Shown here piece by piece: positions 34,701 through 45,688 of a stretch of 64,000 nt of DNA (position 1 is the stretch's first letter; each line of letters begins with the position of its first letter). This stretch comes from Oryzias latipes (taxonomy: Eukaryota > Chordata > Actinopteri > Beloniformes > Adrianichthyidae), in NCBI RefSeq assembly GCF_002234675.1, contig NC_019860.2:9856586-9920585 (forward strand). The letters run 5' to 3'. The notes beneath the pieces are model-generated. The model was not told where the DNA came from and did no database searches. It saw nothing but the letters and a program-made list of their open reading frames with translations. A program made the translations under genes and the position numbers.

Positions 34701-35369
34701 GCTTTGGGGAAGACACAGGGGCGTTTGCATTCATTTCCTTGTCTTCTTCAGCAAGAGCTGATCCTGAGTCTGGCCAGGAAGTTGGAGGTGCTGCGGGAGG
34801 CGCGGCAGAGCCTGCAGGAGGACGTGGAGGACAACGAGGCGCTGGGCCGGGATGTGGAGGCCACCGTGCAGCACCTCTGCCAGCCCAACCAGCTGGACAA
34901 GTTCCGCATGTTTGTGGGCGACCTGGACAAGGTGGTGAGCCTGCTGCTGTCGCTGTCAGGCCGACTCGCCCGGGTGGAGAACGCCCTCAACAGCCTGGAG
35001 GACGAAGCGCCGCCAGAGGAGAAGGTGAGGCAATGTGTCCACTCAGTTGTCCACCAATCCCTGCCGCCGCTAATCAACTGACGCGTGCTTGTTTAGCGAA
35101 CGCTGACGGAGAAACACAAGCTCCTCATGAGGCAGCACGAGGACGCCAAGGAGCTGAAGGAGAACCTGGACCGCAGGGAGCGGCTGGTGACCGGCGTCAT
35201 GGAGGCCCACTTGAACGCAGAGCATCTGGACGACTACAAACACTTCGTCAAGATGAAGTCGGCGCTCATCATCGAGCAGCGCAAGCTGGAGGACAAGATC
35301 AAGCTGGGCGAGGAGCAGCTCAAGTGCCTGCTGGAGAGTCTGCCGCTGGAGCAGAGGCCGCCGTTCTGA
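10718..35369 (+). CDS. shroom2: Shroom2, PDZ/ASD1/ASD2 actin- and Rho-kinase-binding protein (10 coding exons, complete)
   Basis: Coding exons: 10718-10924, 14296-14444, 23615-23737, 24161-26159, 26255-26310, 29633-30157, 30670-31128, 34514-34688, 34752-35024, 35097-35369. They join in frame to about 1,412 residues (human SHROOM2 is about 1,616). The PDZ domain spans roughly residues 39-120 and carries WGFTLRGG. Next are Shroom2-typical blocks ([22 protein letters not shown]), then ASD1 at about 580-700 ([33 protein letters not shown]), then LTDKPP. The C-terminal ASD2 coiled coil, about 1173-1412, carries [20 protein letters not shown] and [12 protein letters not shown]. Family knowledge: ASD1 binds F-actin and ASD2 recruits Rho kinase, driving apical constriction and cell-shape control. 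The start has a strong context (A at -3, G at +4). The adjacent cldn34 supports orthology. Which teleost duplicate (a or b) it is cannot be told. Confidence 0.93.
11441..12845. mobile_element. 1.4 kb non-autonomous DNA transposon with about 200-bp terminal inverted repeats
   Basis: The left end TACGGAGCCCGTGTCCTGAC is inverted exactly at the right end, and about 200 bases of each arm remain pairable. Flanking CTTTAA at 11435-11440 and 12846-12851 is a 6-base target-site duplication. Inside is a second palindrome, about 11690-11900, around AATATCCCGTCATGC and its complement. There is also an internal direct repeat (about 11925-12060 versus 12480-12640, sharing CAGAGACACGGAAG). I see no transposase. 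The superfamily is not assigned. Confidence 0.85.
13077..13779. mobile_element. 700-bp inverted-repeat element (MITE-like)
   Basis: The left end TAAAGGCCTGTTCACACCGG is mirrored by a right end reading CCGGTGTGTACGGGCCTTTA, followed by further pairable blocks (GGGACGAAT / ATTCGTCCC). The interior is unusually rich in CG and contains GCG/CGC strings. No transposase frame is present. The TA at both edges could be a 2-base target duplication. It lies 20 bases from a piggyBac-like MITE. Confidence 0.75.
13799..14013 (+). mobile_element. piggyBac-like MITE, copy 1 (right end diverged)
   Basis: Starts CCCTTGTGCTATCC after CTAA, contains the family marker ACATTGGGAGTTGGGTCATC, and ends near GATAGCACAAAGG. 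About 215 bases with no intact gene. Family traits are given at the copy at 20517. Confidence 0.8.
14033..14061. repeat. (GATA)n microsatellite
   Basis: Short interrupted run of GATA/GATG units directly after the MITE. Confidence 0.8.
14600..15140. promoter_or_regulatory. GC-rich island in shroom2 intron 2, candidate enhancer
   Basis: In an AT-rich intron this block stands out. It carries two CATTGTG/ACAATGG-type SOX-like sites around 14680-14735, a TGACCTCA half-site at 14773-14780, and a CpG-rich stretch at 14990-15130. No exon fits the gene. A regulatory role is inference from composition only. Confidence 0.3.
16160..17350. repeat. degenerate ACTTGA minisatellite-like array
   Basis: For about 1.2 kb the sequence repeats variants of GAGACTTGACTTGAAGCTAC joined by CTAAAGACTTGAG or TTCCTCACTAAAATGTGAG, with unit lengths from about 30 to 90 bases. 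It fills the middle of shroom2 intron 2 and codes for nothing recognisable. Confidence 0.85.
18196..18236. promoter_or_regulatory. perfect 16-bp inverted repeat with AP-1/MARE-like core
   Basis: Arms CTGTGACCTCAGGCTG (18196-18211) and its exact complement (18221-18236) flank CTGAGTCAC. The centre contains TGAGTCA, the AP-1/Maf core, and each arm contains TGACCTCA. The surrounding 18080-18290 is GC-rich within an AT-rich intron. An enhancer role is an inference. Confidence 0.45.
19090..19720. other. GC-richer segment with poly-C tract in the shroom2 intron
   Basis: This holds CATTCC/GGAATG-type motifs (19158, 19243), a 17-base C run ending near 19507, and GAGGAG repeats. It may be regulatory, or only locally biased sequence. 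No exon was recognised. Confidence 0.25.
20517..20721 (-). mobile_element. piggyBac-like MITE, copy 2
   Basis: Flanked by TTAA on the left and TTAT on the right. Termini are CCCTTGTGCTATC and its near complement. The roughly 200-base body is shared by seven copies in this window and includes CACCAGTGAAGATCACAAAT and ACCCCACCCTTACATTGA. TTAA targets plus CCCTT termini are the known signature of the piggyBac superfamily, which is why I place it there. No transposase is present. Confidence 0.8.
23170..23330 (+). mobile_element. small LINE reverse-transcriptase relic
   Basis: A short frame reads [13 protein letters not shown], which resembles the RT catalytic F/YADD motif region of L2-like LINEs. 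The similarity is brief and both flanks are unrecognisable. Confidence 0.4.
26910..27080. repeat. isolated unit related to the 39590-41270 satellite
   Basis: AACGTGATTCCAGGGGATT, a GACGTGCAA block and a TAAAGGGTTAAA end parallel the repeated unit seen downstream of cldn34. Divergence is high. Confidence 0.45.
27540..28240 (-). other. CpG-bearing block in shroom2 intron 5 with antisense exon-like frame
   Basis: The block is GC-richer than its flanks and pyrimidine-rich at its right end. On the minus strand a 65-codon frame (27956-27759) reads acidic protein-like sequence including [21 protein letters not shown] possible donor (CT|GTGAGT) falls at its end, at 27759-27758. It could be an antisense first exon, an unrecognised transposon, or chance. 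Confidence 0.3.
31340..31770. repeat. probable dispersed repeat in shroom2 intron 7
   Basis: Contains GACTGCAAGATATGAG, ATATTGCGATGATG and GATATCGCGATAACGATAA, a phrase common in fish interspersed repeats. Boundaries are approximate and the class is unknown. Confidence 0.35.
31980..32814. mobile_element. 835-bp inverted-repeat element (MITE-like)
   Basis: Left CCGGTGTAGGTACCAAAAGT and right arms pair over about 80 bases, including TATTCGGCCTGCAATAAC and GGTCCTGCGACTAATGAT. The interior is AT-rich and has no transposase. No convincing target duplication was found. Confidence 0.75.
33190..34080 (+). mobile_element. Tigger/pogo-like MITE carrying the start of a transposase, split by a later insertion
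   Basis: The left terminus CAGTAATCCCCCGCCCATTC is matched by a right terminus whose last part, GGGGGGATTACTG, lies at 34068-34080. CAGTAATCCCC-type ends are typical of Tigger/pogo elements. An ATG at 33360 begins a frame with [11 protein letters not shown], like the N-terminus of Tigger-type transposases, that stops after about 32 codons. The right arm is cut by the retroposon-like insert at 33529-34067. Confidence 0.7.
33529..34067 (+). mobile_element. retroposon tail inserted in the Tigger-like MITE
   Basis: The insert ends in a (TTGAA)n tract and is bounded by GAATAC at 33523-33528 and 34062-34067, a probable target duplication. Its body includes GGCAGGGATGCCAGTATAGC and GAGACGACTGTTGTTGTG, a 3' segment I remember as common in fish LINE/SINE tails. 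No coding frame. Confidence 0.65.
34200..34410 (+). mobile_element. piggyBac-like MITE, copy 3
   Basis: Starts CCTTGTGCTATCC and ends AGCACAAGGG followed by TTAA. Same body as the other copies. Lies 100 bases before shroom2 exon 8. Confidence 0.8.
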
Positions 35370-35876
35370 CCCCAACCGCTGCTGCTGCCTCCGTTTTACC
35401 AAAACGTATTTTTGCAATAGGAACTGAAGACTCCCCGCCCCTTTGATCAAGCCCCGCCCACCAGGAAGTCGCAGAAAGACGAGCGAAAGCGGGGCTCCTC
35501 CTCTGACTTCATATCTCATGAGAACACGGCTGCTGTTGATCCACAATGACAGGAAGTAAGAAAATAAGAGTCAAAGACTATTTTCCAGAGAATCATTGAG
35601 AAGCTTTTTGGTTGGTCAAAACAGAATTCGTCACATGCGTTTTTCTTTGTTTACTTACAAAAATAAGCATAAAATTCAGTTTACGAGTTGAAGCCTCATT
35701 CCTCCGAGATCAAACAAAATCCTGCTAAAGATGGGAAATCAAACGCTCTCCTGCATTTTGTGTTGATCGTTCCTGTCGGACTATAACCTCCTGCTATAAG
35801 CGAACGGTTTATTTATGACAAGTTGGAATATTTTCTAGTAATTTATTGTAGCTACATTTTTTTCGACGGCCTCTTT

Positions 35877-35882
35877 AATAAA
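35877..35882 (+). terminator. shroom2: polyadenylation signal of shroom2
   Basis: AATAAA about 510 bases after the shroom2 stop codon; the next gene starts nearly 700 bases later. Confidence 0.6.
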
Positions 35883-36203
35883 GAGACAGAATATCTGTGC
35901 GTTCCGGCTTCCTTTGAGGTGTTTGGCTCTGACCTGTCAGAATAAAAGCTGGATCTGATCCTGTAACTGGATTTCTTTGCTGAATTGTGTCAGTATTTGT
36001 TGGGACTTGGAAGTCGCACACTGCGTTGGTTTCTGCTTCACTTTTGAAAACATTTTCAGGTGTTAATGATTTTATTTTCCGTGGACTAAAGGAAGCGTTT
36101 CTGTTCTCTCTCGCAGAATTAAAACTATTTAAAAATGTGTGTTTCTCTTTTCATCTTCAGTTTAGTTTGACAGCTTTTTTTTTCTTTAAATTATTTTTTT
36201 AGT

Positions 36204-36242
36204 GTGTGTGTGCTTGTGTGTGTGTGTGTCTGTGTGTGTGTG
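36204..36242. repeat. (TG)n microsatellite
   Basis: Interrupted TG dinucleotide run in the shroom2-cldn34 intergenic space. Confidence 0.85.
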
Positions 36243-36559
36243 ACCTTTTGACCTATGTTTGGGTGGGCTGACAGTTTATTTTTACAAGGTCTGTCAACAC
36301 CTTAATAGCTCCTCCCCTCAGCATCATCTCACATTTATAGATTAATCTCTATCGTTTTCATAGAGCAGGAATAGTTTTTTTTTTCATTTTTAAATAAAGA
36401 TTTTCTTTTAATTTAAATTTGTAAATGAAACATAAAATTTGTCCTCGAAAACTAAAAGATAAGGTCTTTAATCTCCACATAAAGCAGAGGTGACTGTAGA
36501 CAGAAACTGTAACATCACTCCCGTCATATTCAGTTAATCATTGTCAAAGGATGAGGAAG

Positions 36560-38424
36560 TGTTCCATTGTTGTATAGATCAGACAAGGTTCCTCGTCATC
36601 TCTTGTTTTCAAACGCCGGACGCCGTGGCTGCTGCTGCTCGACAGACAGACTCAGGTTTGTGAAAACAAAACAATGTCTTAAAACCTTTCTTTTTTTGTG
36701 TGCTTTTTTTATTCTTTTTCTCATCTTTACAAGCGTTTAAAGTTAAGTAAAATTTTATTGTGACATAACATTTATTTGTTAAAACCAAGAGGAAAACTTT
36801 GTGTTTTATACTTCCTCAACCTTCATGTGTTGCTAGGAAGACAGAACAACGTTTATGCTTTTTTTTCCAAGTACAACATAAAGTAGGCCCATAATATACA
36901 ATAATTGATTGATCTGTTTCATTAAATAATTTTTAAGAAATGTTCTAAATTCTAAACTTTTGATGCCTCTTTAAAATGTAAATTTTACGTTTATGACCTG
37001 CTACAAGCTGCTTGATCTGGCAGGTCTGTTTATGCATGTATGCAGATGACTTGTGTATATTCTAGTCTGGAGCACTTGTTAAATTGTGTAGTAACAGTAG
37101 AGACATTTTTAAGAGTTATTTGGGGATTTAGTGATTTATATTTGAAATTTTAATTCAATGCAAATTTACACTAAAAGTATCTTTCCTTCCCAAAAATGTA
37201 TAATAACATAGGAAATACTTAGGAATTTACCATTGTATTATTTAATATTCTTAGCACATATTCAAGCATTGTAACTTAAAGTAAAACTTCTTTCTATTCT
37301 GTTCTTTAATTTATGTAACATTTAGCATTTTGTTGTACATCGATTTTATCTTTGGCTGTCTTTCGTTGGTTTAATTTACTTTTTATTATTTTGCAGATTT
37401 TGTTTGTCCCATCAAATGCTTGCCTTCTTTTGTTTTAATATATTTGAAGTCTTAATATTTGTATAATTCTTTTACTCTTTTTATAAGCTAGGTTAGCATT
37501 TTGGGTAAAAGGAAAAACAGCATAACGTAAAACTAGCTTGTCGTGTTTAGCTTTTTATTTTAAATACTTGTGAGGAACTTAATTTAGCTTTCAGCTTTAC
37601 TTTTTTAAAGCACTATTTGACATTATCTTGACTTTTTAAACATTTTTGAGGCGTGGCAACATTTACACAACATTGAGCAGTCATGGGTTTTCTTAGGTAG
37701 CACCAATTATTTTCCGTTGCTATATTTAGATTTTTTTATTTTATTTACTTAAACAAAAAAATGATACTTTTTCTTAAAACATTTTTTTTATCAAGTATCA
37801 AGACCTCACATAATGTGTATTGAATTATTTTCCTGATTTAAACCGTTAACTATAATGGAATTGCTTGGCACAAAAGTCAACGTCATCATTTTGTCATAAA
37901 AATAAAAGGTTTGCCTGAAGGGAAAAACAGTAAAAACTAAGGAGGGGTCCTGTTGGACTTTGTACCTTTGCTCTCACAGCTTTATGAAAATAAAACGACG
38001 GAGGTCATAAACACAGCAGAAACCAAGTTGGTTAAATAACTTTGTTTGAACATGTAATAAAGCTGAGATGCCGACTTCCATCTCGTCAAATTGGAGATTT
38101 GCATCTTTGTTAATGAGAGTGCTGAGTTTAGGTGAAATTTGACTCACTTTGAGGGTCTTTTAATGCGTGTTGCTGATGGCTCACACGGGAAGTGTTTGTT
38201 GTGACTGACGATCGTGTGTGTTTGTTGTTTCAGGGGAAGCTGCAGGTGTTTGTTCACCATGTAACTCAGGTGAGAAAGAACACCAGGAAGAAACAAAACC
38301 GGTGCTTTGTGGAAACAGGAAGCCGGACAAGCAGAACTGTTGCCTGAGGCTGTTTTGAGTTCCTAATGCCATCAGTTTTTACCAGGCCAAAGACTATCCG
38401 GGTGGACTGGCGCCTTGACTTACT
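36560..38424 (+). promoter_or_regulatory. cldn34: probable 5' non-coding exons and intron of cldn34
   Basis: A GC-rich patch ends in a donor at 36656 (GACTCAG|GTTTGT). A small exon at 38234-38269 and an acceptor ending at 38386 lead into the coding exon. The 1.6 kb intron is AT-rich and shows no other gene. Splicing is inferred only from site consensus. Confidence 0.4.
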
Positions 38425-39180
38425 ATGACCTACTTGGCCCACACGGCCCACGTCCAGTTTGTCGCCCTGTGGTCGGCGTTTATTGGCTGGACGCTCACCG
38501 CCGTGGCTCTTGGACTTATCCAGTGGAGGGTGTGGCTCGTCCCCAGTAGTGATGTGATCACGTCGGGGGTGGTCTGGGTGGGACTCTGGAGGACCTGTTT
38601 CCACAGCCACACTGAAGTGACTGATGGCTGGGCGATCATGAAGTGCAACTCCATAAGGTTGACTGAAGCCTTCACGCCTCCAGAGGTAGCAGCGGGTCAG
38701 GTCCTCATGCTCCTGTCCCTGCTGGTGGGACTTTGTGGGAACGCGGGCGGAGTTTATGCCATGAGGAACGCTTACTTCGGGACGAATGAATACTCCTGTG
38801 TTCGTCTGGGTTTTGTCGTCACCGGAGCCTTCTGTTTGCTGGCCGCCACGACGTCACTGATTCCTCTGTTGTGGAATCTGAGCTCTGTGGTGGCCAACCA
38901 GACCATCCACTTCCCACCGGAGTTCAGACTGCCTCAGGCGCCGGAGTCGCAACACGTGGGCTGCGGGATTTGGATTGGGATGGTAGGCGCAGCCCTGACG
39001 GCTGTGTCAGGGATCGTCTTCAGTTCCTACAGGGTGGCGGGGAGGTTTCAGCATCAGATTCAGCCTTCTCTGAGGGAGCAGCTGCAGCAGGACTCTTCTG
39101 CACCTTCCACGATGGACTACAGTGGGGTCGGCGTCAGGGGGCTGGACAACCCTGGATTTGAATTTGACGATCACCTGTAA
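38425..39180 (+). CDS. cldn34: claudin-34-like four-pass membrane protein
   Basis: A single-exon 251-residue frame carries the claudin signature in the first extracellular loop: GLW at 53-55, Cys58 and Cys74. Four hydrophobic segments lie near residues 10-32, 88-111, 127-149 and 180-201. The C-terminal tail is short and ends DDHL, without the usual YV-type PDZ ligand. Claudins form or modify tight-junction strands; the role of claudin-34 itself is poorly known. Its place directly downstream of shroom2 in the same orientation matches the SHROOM2-CLDN34 neighbourhood of human Xp22. The start ATG is the first in frame after a likely acceptor. Confidence 0.88.
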   Translation: MTYLAHTAHVQFVALWSAFIGWTLTAVALGLIQWRVWLVPSSDVITSGVVWVGLWRTCFHSHTEVTDGWAIMKCNSIRLTEAFTPPEVAAGQVLMLLSLLVGLCGNAGGVYAMRNAYFGTNEYSCVRLGFVVTGAFCLLAATTSLIPLLWNLSSVVANQTIHFPPEFRLPQAPESQHVGCGIWIGMVGAALTAVSGIVFSSYRVAGRFQHQIQPSLREQLQQDSSAPSTMDYSGVGVRGLDNPGFEFDDHL

Positions 39181-39266
39181 AAAAGCAGGTTCTTCTGCTT
39201 TGAACTCTTTGGTCACTTTTGTAAACATTTTCTCAAAGGTGTGCTCTGCAGACTGCAAACTTCACC

Positions 39267-39272
39267 AATAAA
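39267..39272 (+). terminator. cldn34: polyadenylation signal of cldn34
   Basis: AATAAA 87 bases after the stop codon. Confidence 0.7.
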
Positions 39273-40200
39273 CGGGTAATCTAGTTCCAGACTGTCTTCA
39301 GAACATGTGCAAGTGTTTGACTGGTGGAACAACAGCTTCAGATAGATAATCCAGACTAAGAAGGGGCACTAGGGGCTGCTGCTGATTGGCTGGATAGACT
39401 CAATCCAGATAATCAGTTGGAGTCATTTGGAAAACAAATGGGACAGAGCTCTCCAGGAGCCTGAAGTCTTCCACCTTTGGTGTAATGTACAGTGGATCTC
39501 TCAAGTTTAGGGAACTGGATGTAAACAAATACCTTTGTCTTCTTCCCCCACTGGCCTAAGGAGATTACTGAAGAACAAACATTTGACCTTTAACCCCTTT
39601 AACATTCTTGGACTACCCCTAACTCTTCCACCGTTTATACAATTAACGTAATTCCAGCAGATTCTGAAGCGCAGAAAAGCAACTTGATAGCAGTTGACGT
39701 GACGTGCTTACGCAATCGACGTAAAAATAAGGTCATACGGACGCAGCTACCTGGGATATGCAACACTTGAAAGTAAAGCATTGCAAAGCTGCTTTTCTCC
39801 ACCGTTGGAATTACTTTAATTGCGTAAATGGTCGAAGAGGTCCTGTAGTTCAAAGGGTGTGTTATTTTACTGTTATCAGCAACCTGTTCACGCAGAAACT
39901 TAAACACCAGTGTTGACATTCTTTTGACTACCATAACTCTTCAATAGTATGCGCAATTGGCACGATTCCAGTAGATTCTGAAGCGCAGGAAAGCAGTCTT
40001 GCGGTGATATACTACTGTACACTTTAAAGTAATGAAGTGCTTATGCAATCAACATAATTAGCTGGTTCTGTCGCTAAAAAAGGCGGCTTTGTGCCGATAT
40101 GCAACATTTTAACGTAAAGTGTTGCATATCGGCACAAAGTTGCTTTTCTCAGCGACAAAATCGTTTGGATTGCTTTATTAATATTAATGAATAGTAATAC

Positions 40201-40780
40201 ATTTTATTTCAAGTGCCTTTCGGGTCACCCAAGGTCACTGTACAAGAAAAAACAGAATCAATCAATAAGAAATTAAAAGGATAAAACATGAATAAGACAT
40301 GAAGATCAAGATAAAACATCAATAAGACAGTAAAAACAGGATAGAAAAACAACAGACAAAATGAAGTTGTGTTAACTGAATGGATTATCCCTTGTGCTAT
40401 CCTAGGCACTTTAACATTGGGAGTTGGGTCATCTAGACCCACTAAACAGTGCGCTGAACCTTTTTTCTTCAATGATTTGTGATCTTCACTGGTGTCCATG
40501 GATTACATGAAATCTTTCCACCTTTATCCACCTTTGTCATGGTAGGGAGAACACGTCAATGTAAGGGTGGGGTCATCTAAGATAGCACAAGGGTTACCTG
40601 TTCGATTGTTTGAAGACATAGGTTTTGAGTTCGGATTTGAACAGTGGCAGAGAGTCAGTGTTGCGTAGATCGGGAGGAAGAGAATTCCATAGCTGGGTGG
40701 TCAGAGCGACTGAAAGCTCTGCCCGCCATGGTGACAAGACAGGCAGGTGGGACGTGGAGCTGGAGAGAGGAAGAGGAGCG
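40201..40780. mobile_element. dispersed retroposon-like fragment inside the satellite array
   Basis: Non-satellite sequence begins TTTATTTCAAGTGCCTTTCG and resumes after the MITE with GGAAGAGAATTCCATAG, a type of sequence I associate with fish LINE/SINE 3' regions. No functional frame. Boundaries are approximate. Confidence 0.4.
40389..40593 (+). mobile_element. piggyBac-like MITE, copy 4
   Basis: Flanked by TTAT and TTAC (degenerate TTAA), with CCCTTGTGCTATCC and GATAGCACAAGGG termini. It is inserted within the retroposon-like fragment, which shows the order of insertion. Confidence 0.85.
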
Positions 40781-41401
40781 GAGAAAGCGGGAGGGAATGG
40801 AAATGTGCAGAAGAACTTCGAAGAGAAGAACGGTCGAAGAGTTACGGTACTTCAAAGAGTGTTTTCTGTTACTGTTGTCGGTGACGGTTCTGATGTTAAC
40901 CAGAGCTTTAACTCCAATGTTGACGTTCTTTTGACAACCTTAACTCTTTAACCATTCACACAAATGTCATTCCAGCGGATGAAAAGCAGCCTTGCGCTGA
41001 TATGGAATGCTTTAGAGTCATGAAGTACCTGCACAATCAGCGTATATCGGCTGCTTCTGTCACATAGAAAGATGGCTTTGCGGCGATGTGCAACATCTAA
41101 CAATAGTAATGTGTTGCGCATTGGTTCAAAGCCGATATGAAAAGCTGTTTTGTTCCGAGTCAGAATTAGCTGATTCACGTTGATTGCATTAACGGTTGAA
41201 GAATTATGGCATATCAAAGAGCGATTGTGGGTGTTACCTTTCAACCTCACTGTTGCTAAAGGGTTAACTTAATGTAGATGGGTTAGTGTTTTAGTGATGT
41301 CAGACCCCAATGGGGTTCTTCTAATCTAGACTGTTACGTCCCTGGGGAGGGCACAACAGCACAACCATGAAATAAGACAAGAAGTCAAGAATGATTGATA
41401 T

Positions 41402-41527
<126 letters not shown>

Positions 41528-41649
41528 TATAGTATTGACTTGAAGGATTCAGGCTGCTGCAAACCATTACCCCCCCCCAAAAAAAACTTAACTTAAGTGA
41601 ATCTTCTCAGAAAGTTATAGGAAGAATGGGAGAATCTTGGATCACGGGG

Positions 41650-41895
41650 ATGGCGCTGGCGCAAAAATACGAGTGGCGAACCTTTAATTGAAAGATTGCA
41701 GGTGCAATTCCTTAGCCTGCCCCCCATGTGCCAAAGTGTCCTTGGGCAAGACACTGAATTGCACATTGATCCTGGTGGTTACAGGTTGGTACCAGTGCCA
41801 GTGTGTGAATGTGTGTATGTGTGCATGGGATTGTGACTGTAAAGCCCTTTGGACCTTCAAAGGGAAGGTAGTACAGCTATTTAGAAAAACCTTTA
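41650..41895 (+). mobile_element. SINE-like dispersed element
   Basis: Contains GTGTCCTTGGGCAAGACACT, a TGTGTGAATGTGTG run and TGTGACTGTAAAGCCCTTTG, a combination frequent in fish short interspersed repeats. No clear tRNA promoter boxes were identified, so the class is uncertain. Confidence 0.45.
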
Positions 41896-42229
41896 TTGTC
41901 CCCATAATTCTTGACTCAAAAGATTAGAACCATTTTAGTAAATTAAAATGATTTGGAAGCTGCAAACATTTCCTTTCATTTCCACGTTTTTGGGCTCACT
42001 GCATTGATCATTGGTGACGTGGATGATCCACAGCAGCTACTGAAATAGTGATGACATTTTTATGTCTATGTTCCCTAGCAACCAGTTGGTAAACGGTTGA
42101 AACCACTTCAACGTCGCAACCACAAACGTATGATCCGAGACCCCAAATTTTTGTGTGGTTGCCATGGTGACAAGTTATCTTGACCATCATTTCTAGAGCA
42201 AGTAGTTAATGTGCAGTGGCTTAAATTAG

Positions 42230-42673
42230 GATTATATTCGTAAGGAAAACTTCGGAGGCAGACTGTTTCTTTTCTTAAATATTTTATTCAAAAAAGCAGA
42301 ACACTCATCTCCAGAATTTCAAACCATCTGTATCAACACTACTGGCGACGAGCCGGCTCGCATCACAGCCTGCACCGATTGTAGGGGAGGGACACCTCTC
42401 TCATTTGAATTCAGCCATGATTATTTATCTCAGATTAGATTATCCTTTAGAGGTTTAGATTCTGAGAGATGGAAGTCTACGATCGCAGGCGAGTCGGCGG
42501 CTGCCATAGGTGAACCCTCAACCCCTAAGGGGTTTGATCAAAACCAGCTTGGGCAGCTGATGTACTTGAGGAACGACATATGGCAGAGTTTCATTCTAGG
42601 ATGCGAAAAAAACAACAGAAAAGCGATTCTGGTGAACTTCCTGTGGTTGATTGAGGACAAAAAAAGTGTTTAG
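42230..42673 (+). other. 147-codon open frame without start, antisense to the sumo1 3' region
   Basis: From a TAG at 42227 to a TAG at 42671 one plus-strand frame is open, and its sequence looks protein-like, with FEFSHDYLSQIRLSFRGLDS and LGQLMYLRNDIWQSFILG. There is no early ATG; the only in-frame one is near the middle of the C-terminal third, so it could only be a terminal exon. A pyrimidine-rich stretch and CAG near 42294-42296 could be an acceptor. It may equally be conserved 3' UTR of sumo1 read backwards. I do not recognise the protein. Confidence 0.3.
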
Positions 42674-43055
42674 TTTTTTTTCTGCAGGAAAAACAAAACA
42701 ACAAAAAAGGTTCTTTTGAATCCAGAATGAAACTCCTGAACATAAATTACAGACAATGCTTGAGATATTTTACAGAATATATCTTACATGAATAAACACA
42801 ACATATACAAGCACAGTTCTTTTTTTTCTTGATTTTTTTTTTTTTAAAGTGTCATGTGGGAAGGTTATTTTGTAGAAATTGAGTTCTGCATAAATGATGG
42901 CACATTATCTGCAGACTGTCGAATCCTCTAACCAATCAACAGAAAAACTTAACGAAAAGTTCTTCAAAGTTCTGTGCAAAGAACGGTTCCACCTCGGTCG
43001 GTTCTGCAGCTGAAGTTTAGGGGAGATGAAGGGGAGGGGGGGCAACGGGTTCTGC

Positions 43056-43061
43056 TTTATT
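43056..43061 (-). terminator. sumo1: likely polyadenylation signal of sumo1
   Basis: AATAAA on the minus strand about 630 bases after the stop. A second one lies at 42283-42288 and would give a 1.4 kb 3' UTR. Confidence 0.5.
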
Positions 43062-43236
43062 GATCCAACACTCGACTTGGCGACCCGGAGAAAAGAAGGA
43101 CCCAACCTCATCTGAGAGTGGAATAGATCAACAGGAAATGGACCTGCTCCCTCGTTTAGCCCCGCCCCCCTTCATTTGGACAGACGCTTTGGTCCGTTCC
43201 AGGAAAACAACTTTTTTTGTTTTGAATAGATGGAAA

Positions 43237-43271
43237 GATCAGAAGCATGCCGCTCTGGTATGCTTCTGATC
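43237..43271 (-). ncRNA. hairpin in the sumo1 3' UTR
   Basis: Arms 43237-43251 and 43257-43271 (GATCAGAAGCATGCC with its complement) pair over 15 bases with one G-T type mismatch and a 5-base loop. In sumo1 orientation it would be an RNA stem in the 3' UTR. Function unknown. Confidence 0.35.
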
Positions 43272-43687
43272 GGTTTCTTTTTACGGTTTCTGTAACCGCA
43301 CTTACCCAGAATGCCATCTGACATATTTCCTCTATGAGACAATTTTAAAAAACATTTTGGGGAGGAAGAAGCTCCTAAAAACCATTTTCCTGCAAAAGCA
43401 CATCATTCCAGCAAGGTTGATAAAATAAAAATTTAAAACACGAAAGCGAAATGGTTGCCGGTAAAAATCTTAGAGTGTCCTCCGACGGCAGAGCCACAGG
43501 TTCGAGTCCTCGGTCTGTCCGCCTCCCCGACCGCACACATGGAAGCCCTGATTGAGTCCTTTTGCTTTTTTGATTCAGATGGTTTGAAACTTAACAGAAA
43601 TACATACATACATACAAAACCAAATGATAAAAAACATGAATAAAAGGGGAAAAAAAAGAAGAAAAAAAAACATCAGAAATTGTGGCT

Positions 43688-45507
<1,820 letters not shown>

Positions 45508-45688
45508 GTTTATCCTGACTGTGTGCGGGAGGGGGAGGGAATCCCTTCAAGGTGTAGCGTTAGCTTTTAGCGGTGGCTCTTGCTTTATGTTGTGAGGAAT
45601 GCGACATCAAACGGAAGTGACGCAGGGCTGTTCAAAATAAAAGTCGCGTGAAGGAATTTGTTTTGTAGCGGATTGTCTCCATAAGAAA

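Larger units (their letters stand above)
39590..41270. repeat. diverged satellite-like array, interrupted by nested elements
   Basis: At least three units of roughly 350 bases share CTCTT..ACCGTTTA, TTCCAGCAGATTCTGAAGCG, a GATATGCAACA block and a closing GGTCGAAGAG/GGTTGAAGAA phrase. Units are internally palindromic. For example, GCCGATATGCAACA and its complement lie 19 bases apart near 40096-40140. The array is split by a dispersed element (about 40201-40780) that itself holds a MITE. Confidence 0.7.

Noticed and set aside
34739-35446. Gly/Ala/Arg-rich plus-strand frame over the ASD2 exons
   Set aside because: Frame-shifted shadow of ASD2 that crosses canonical splice sites. The true frame matches Shroom2.
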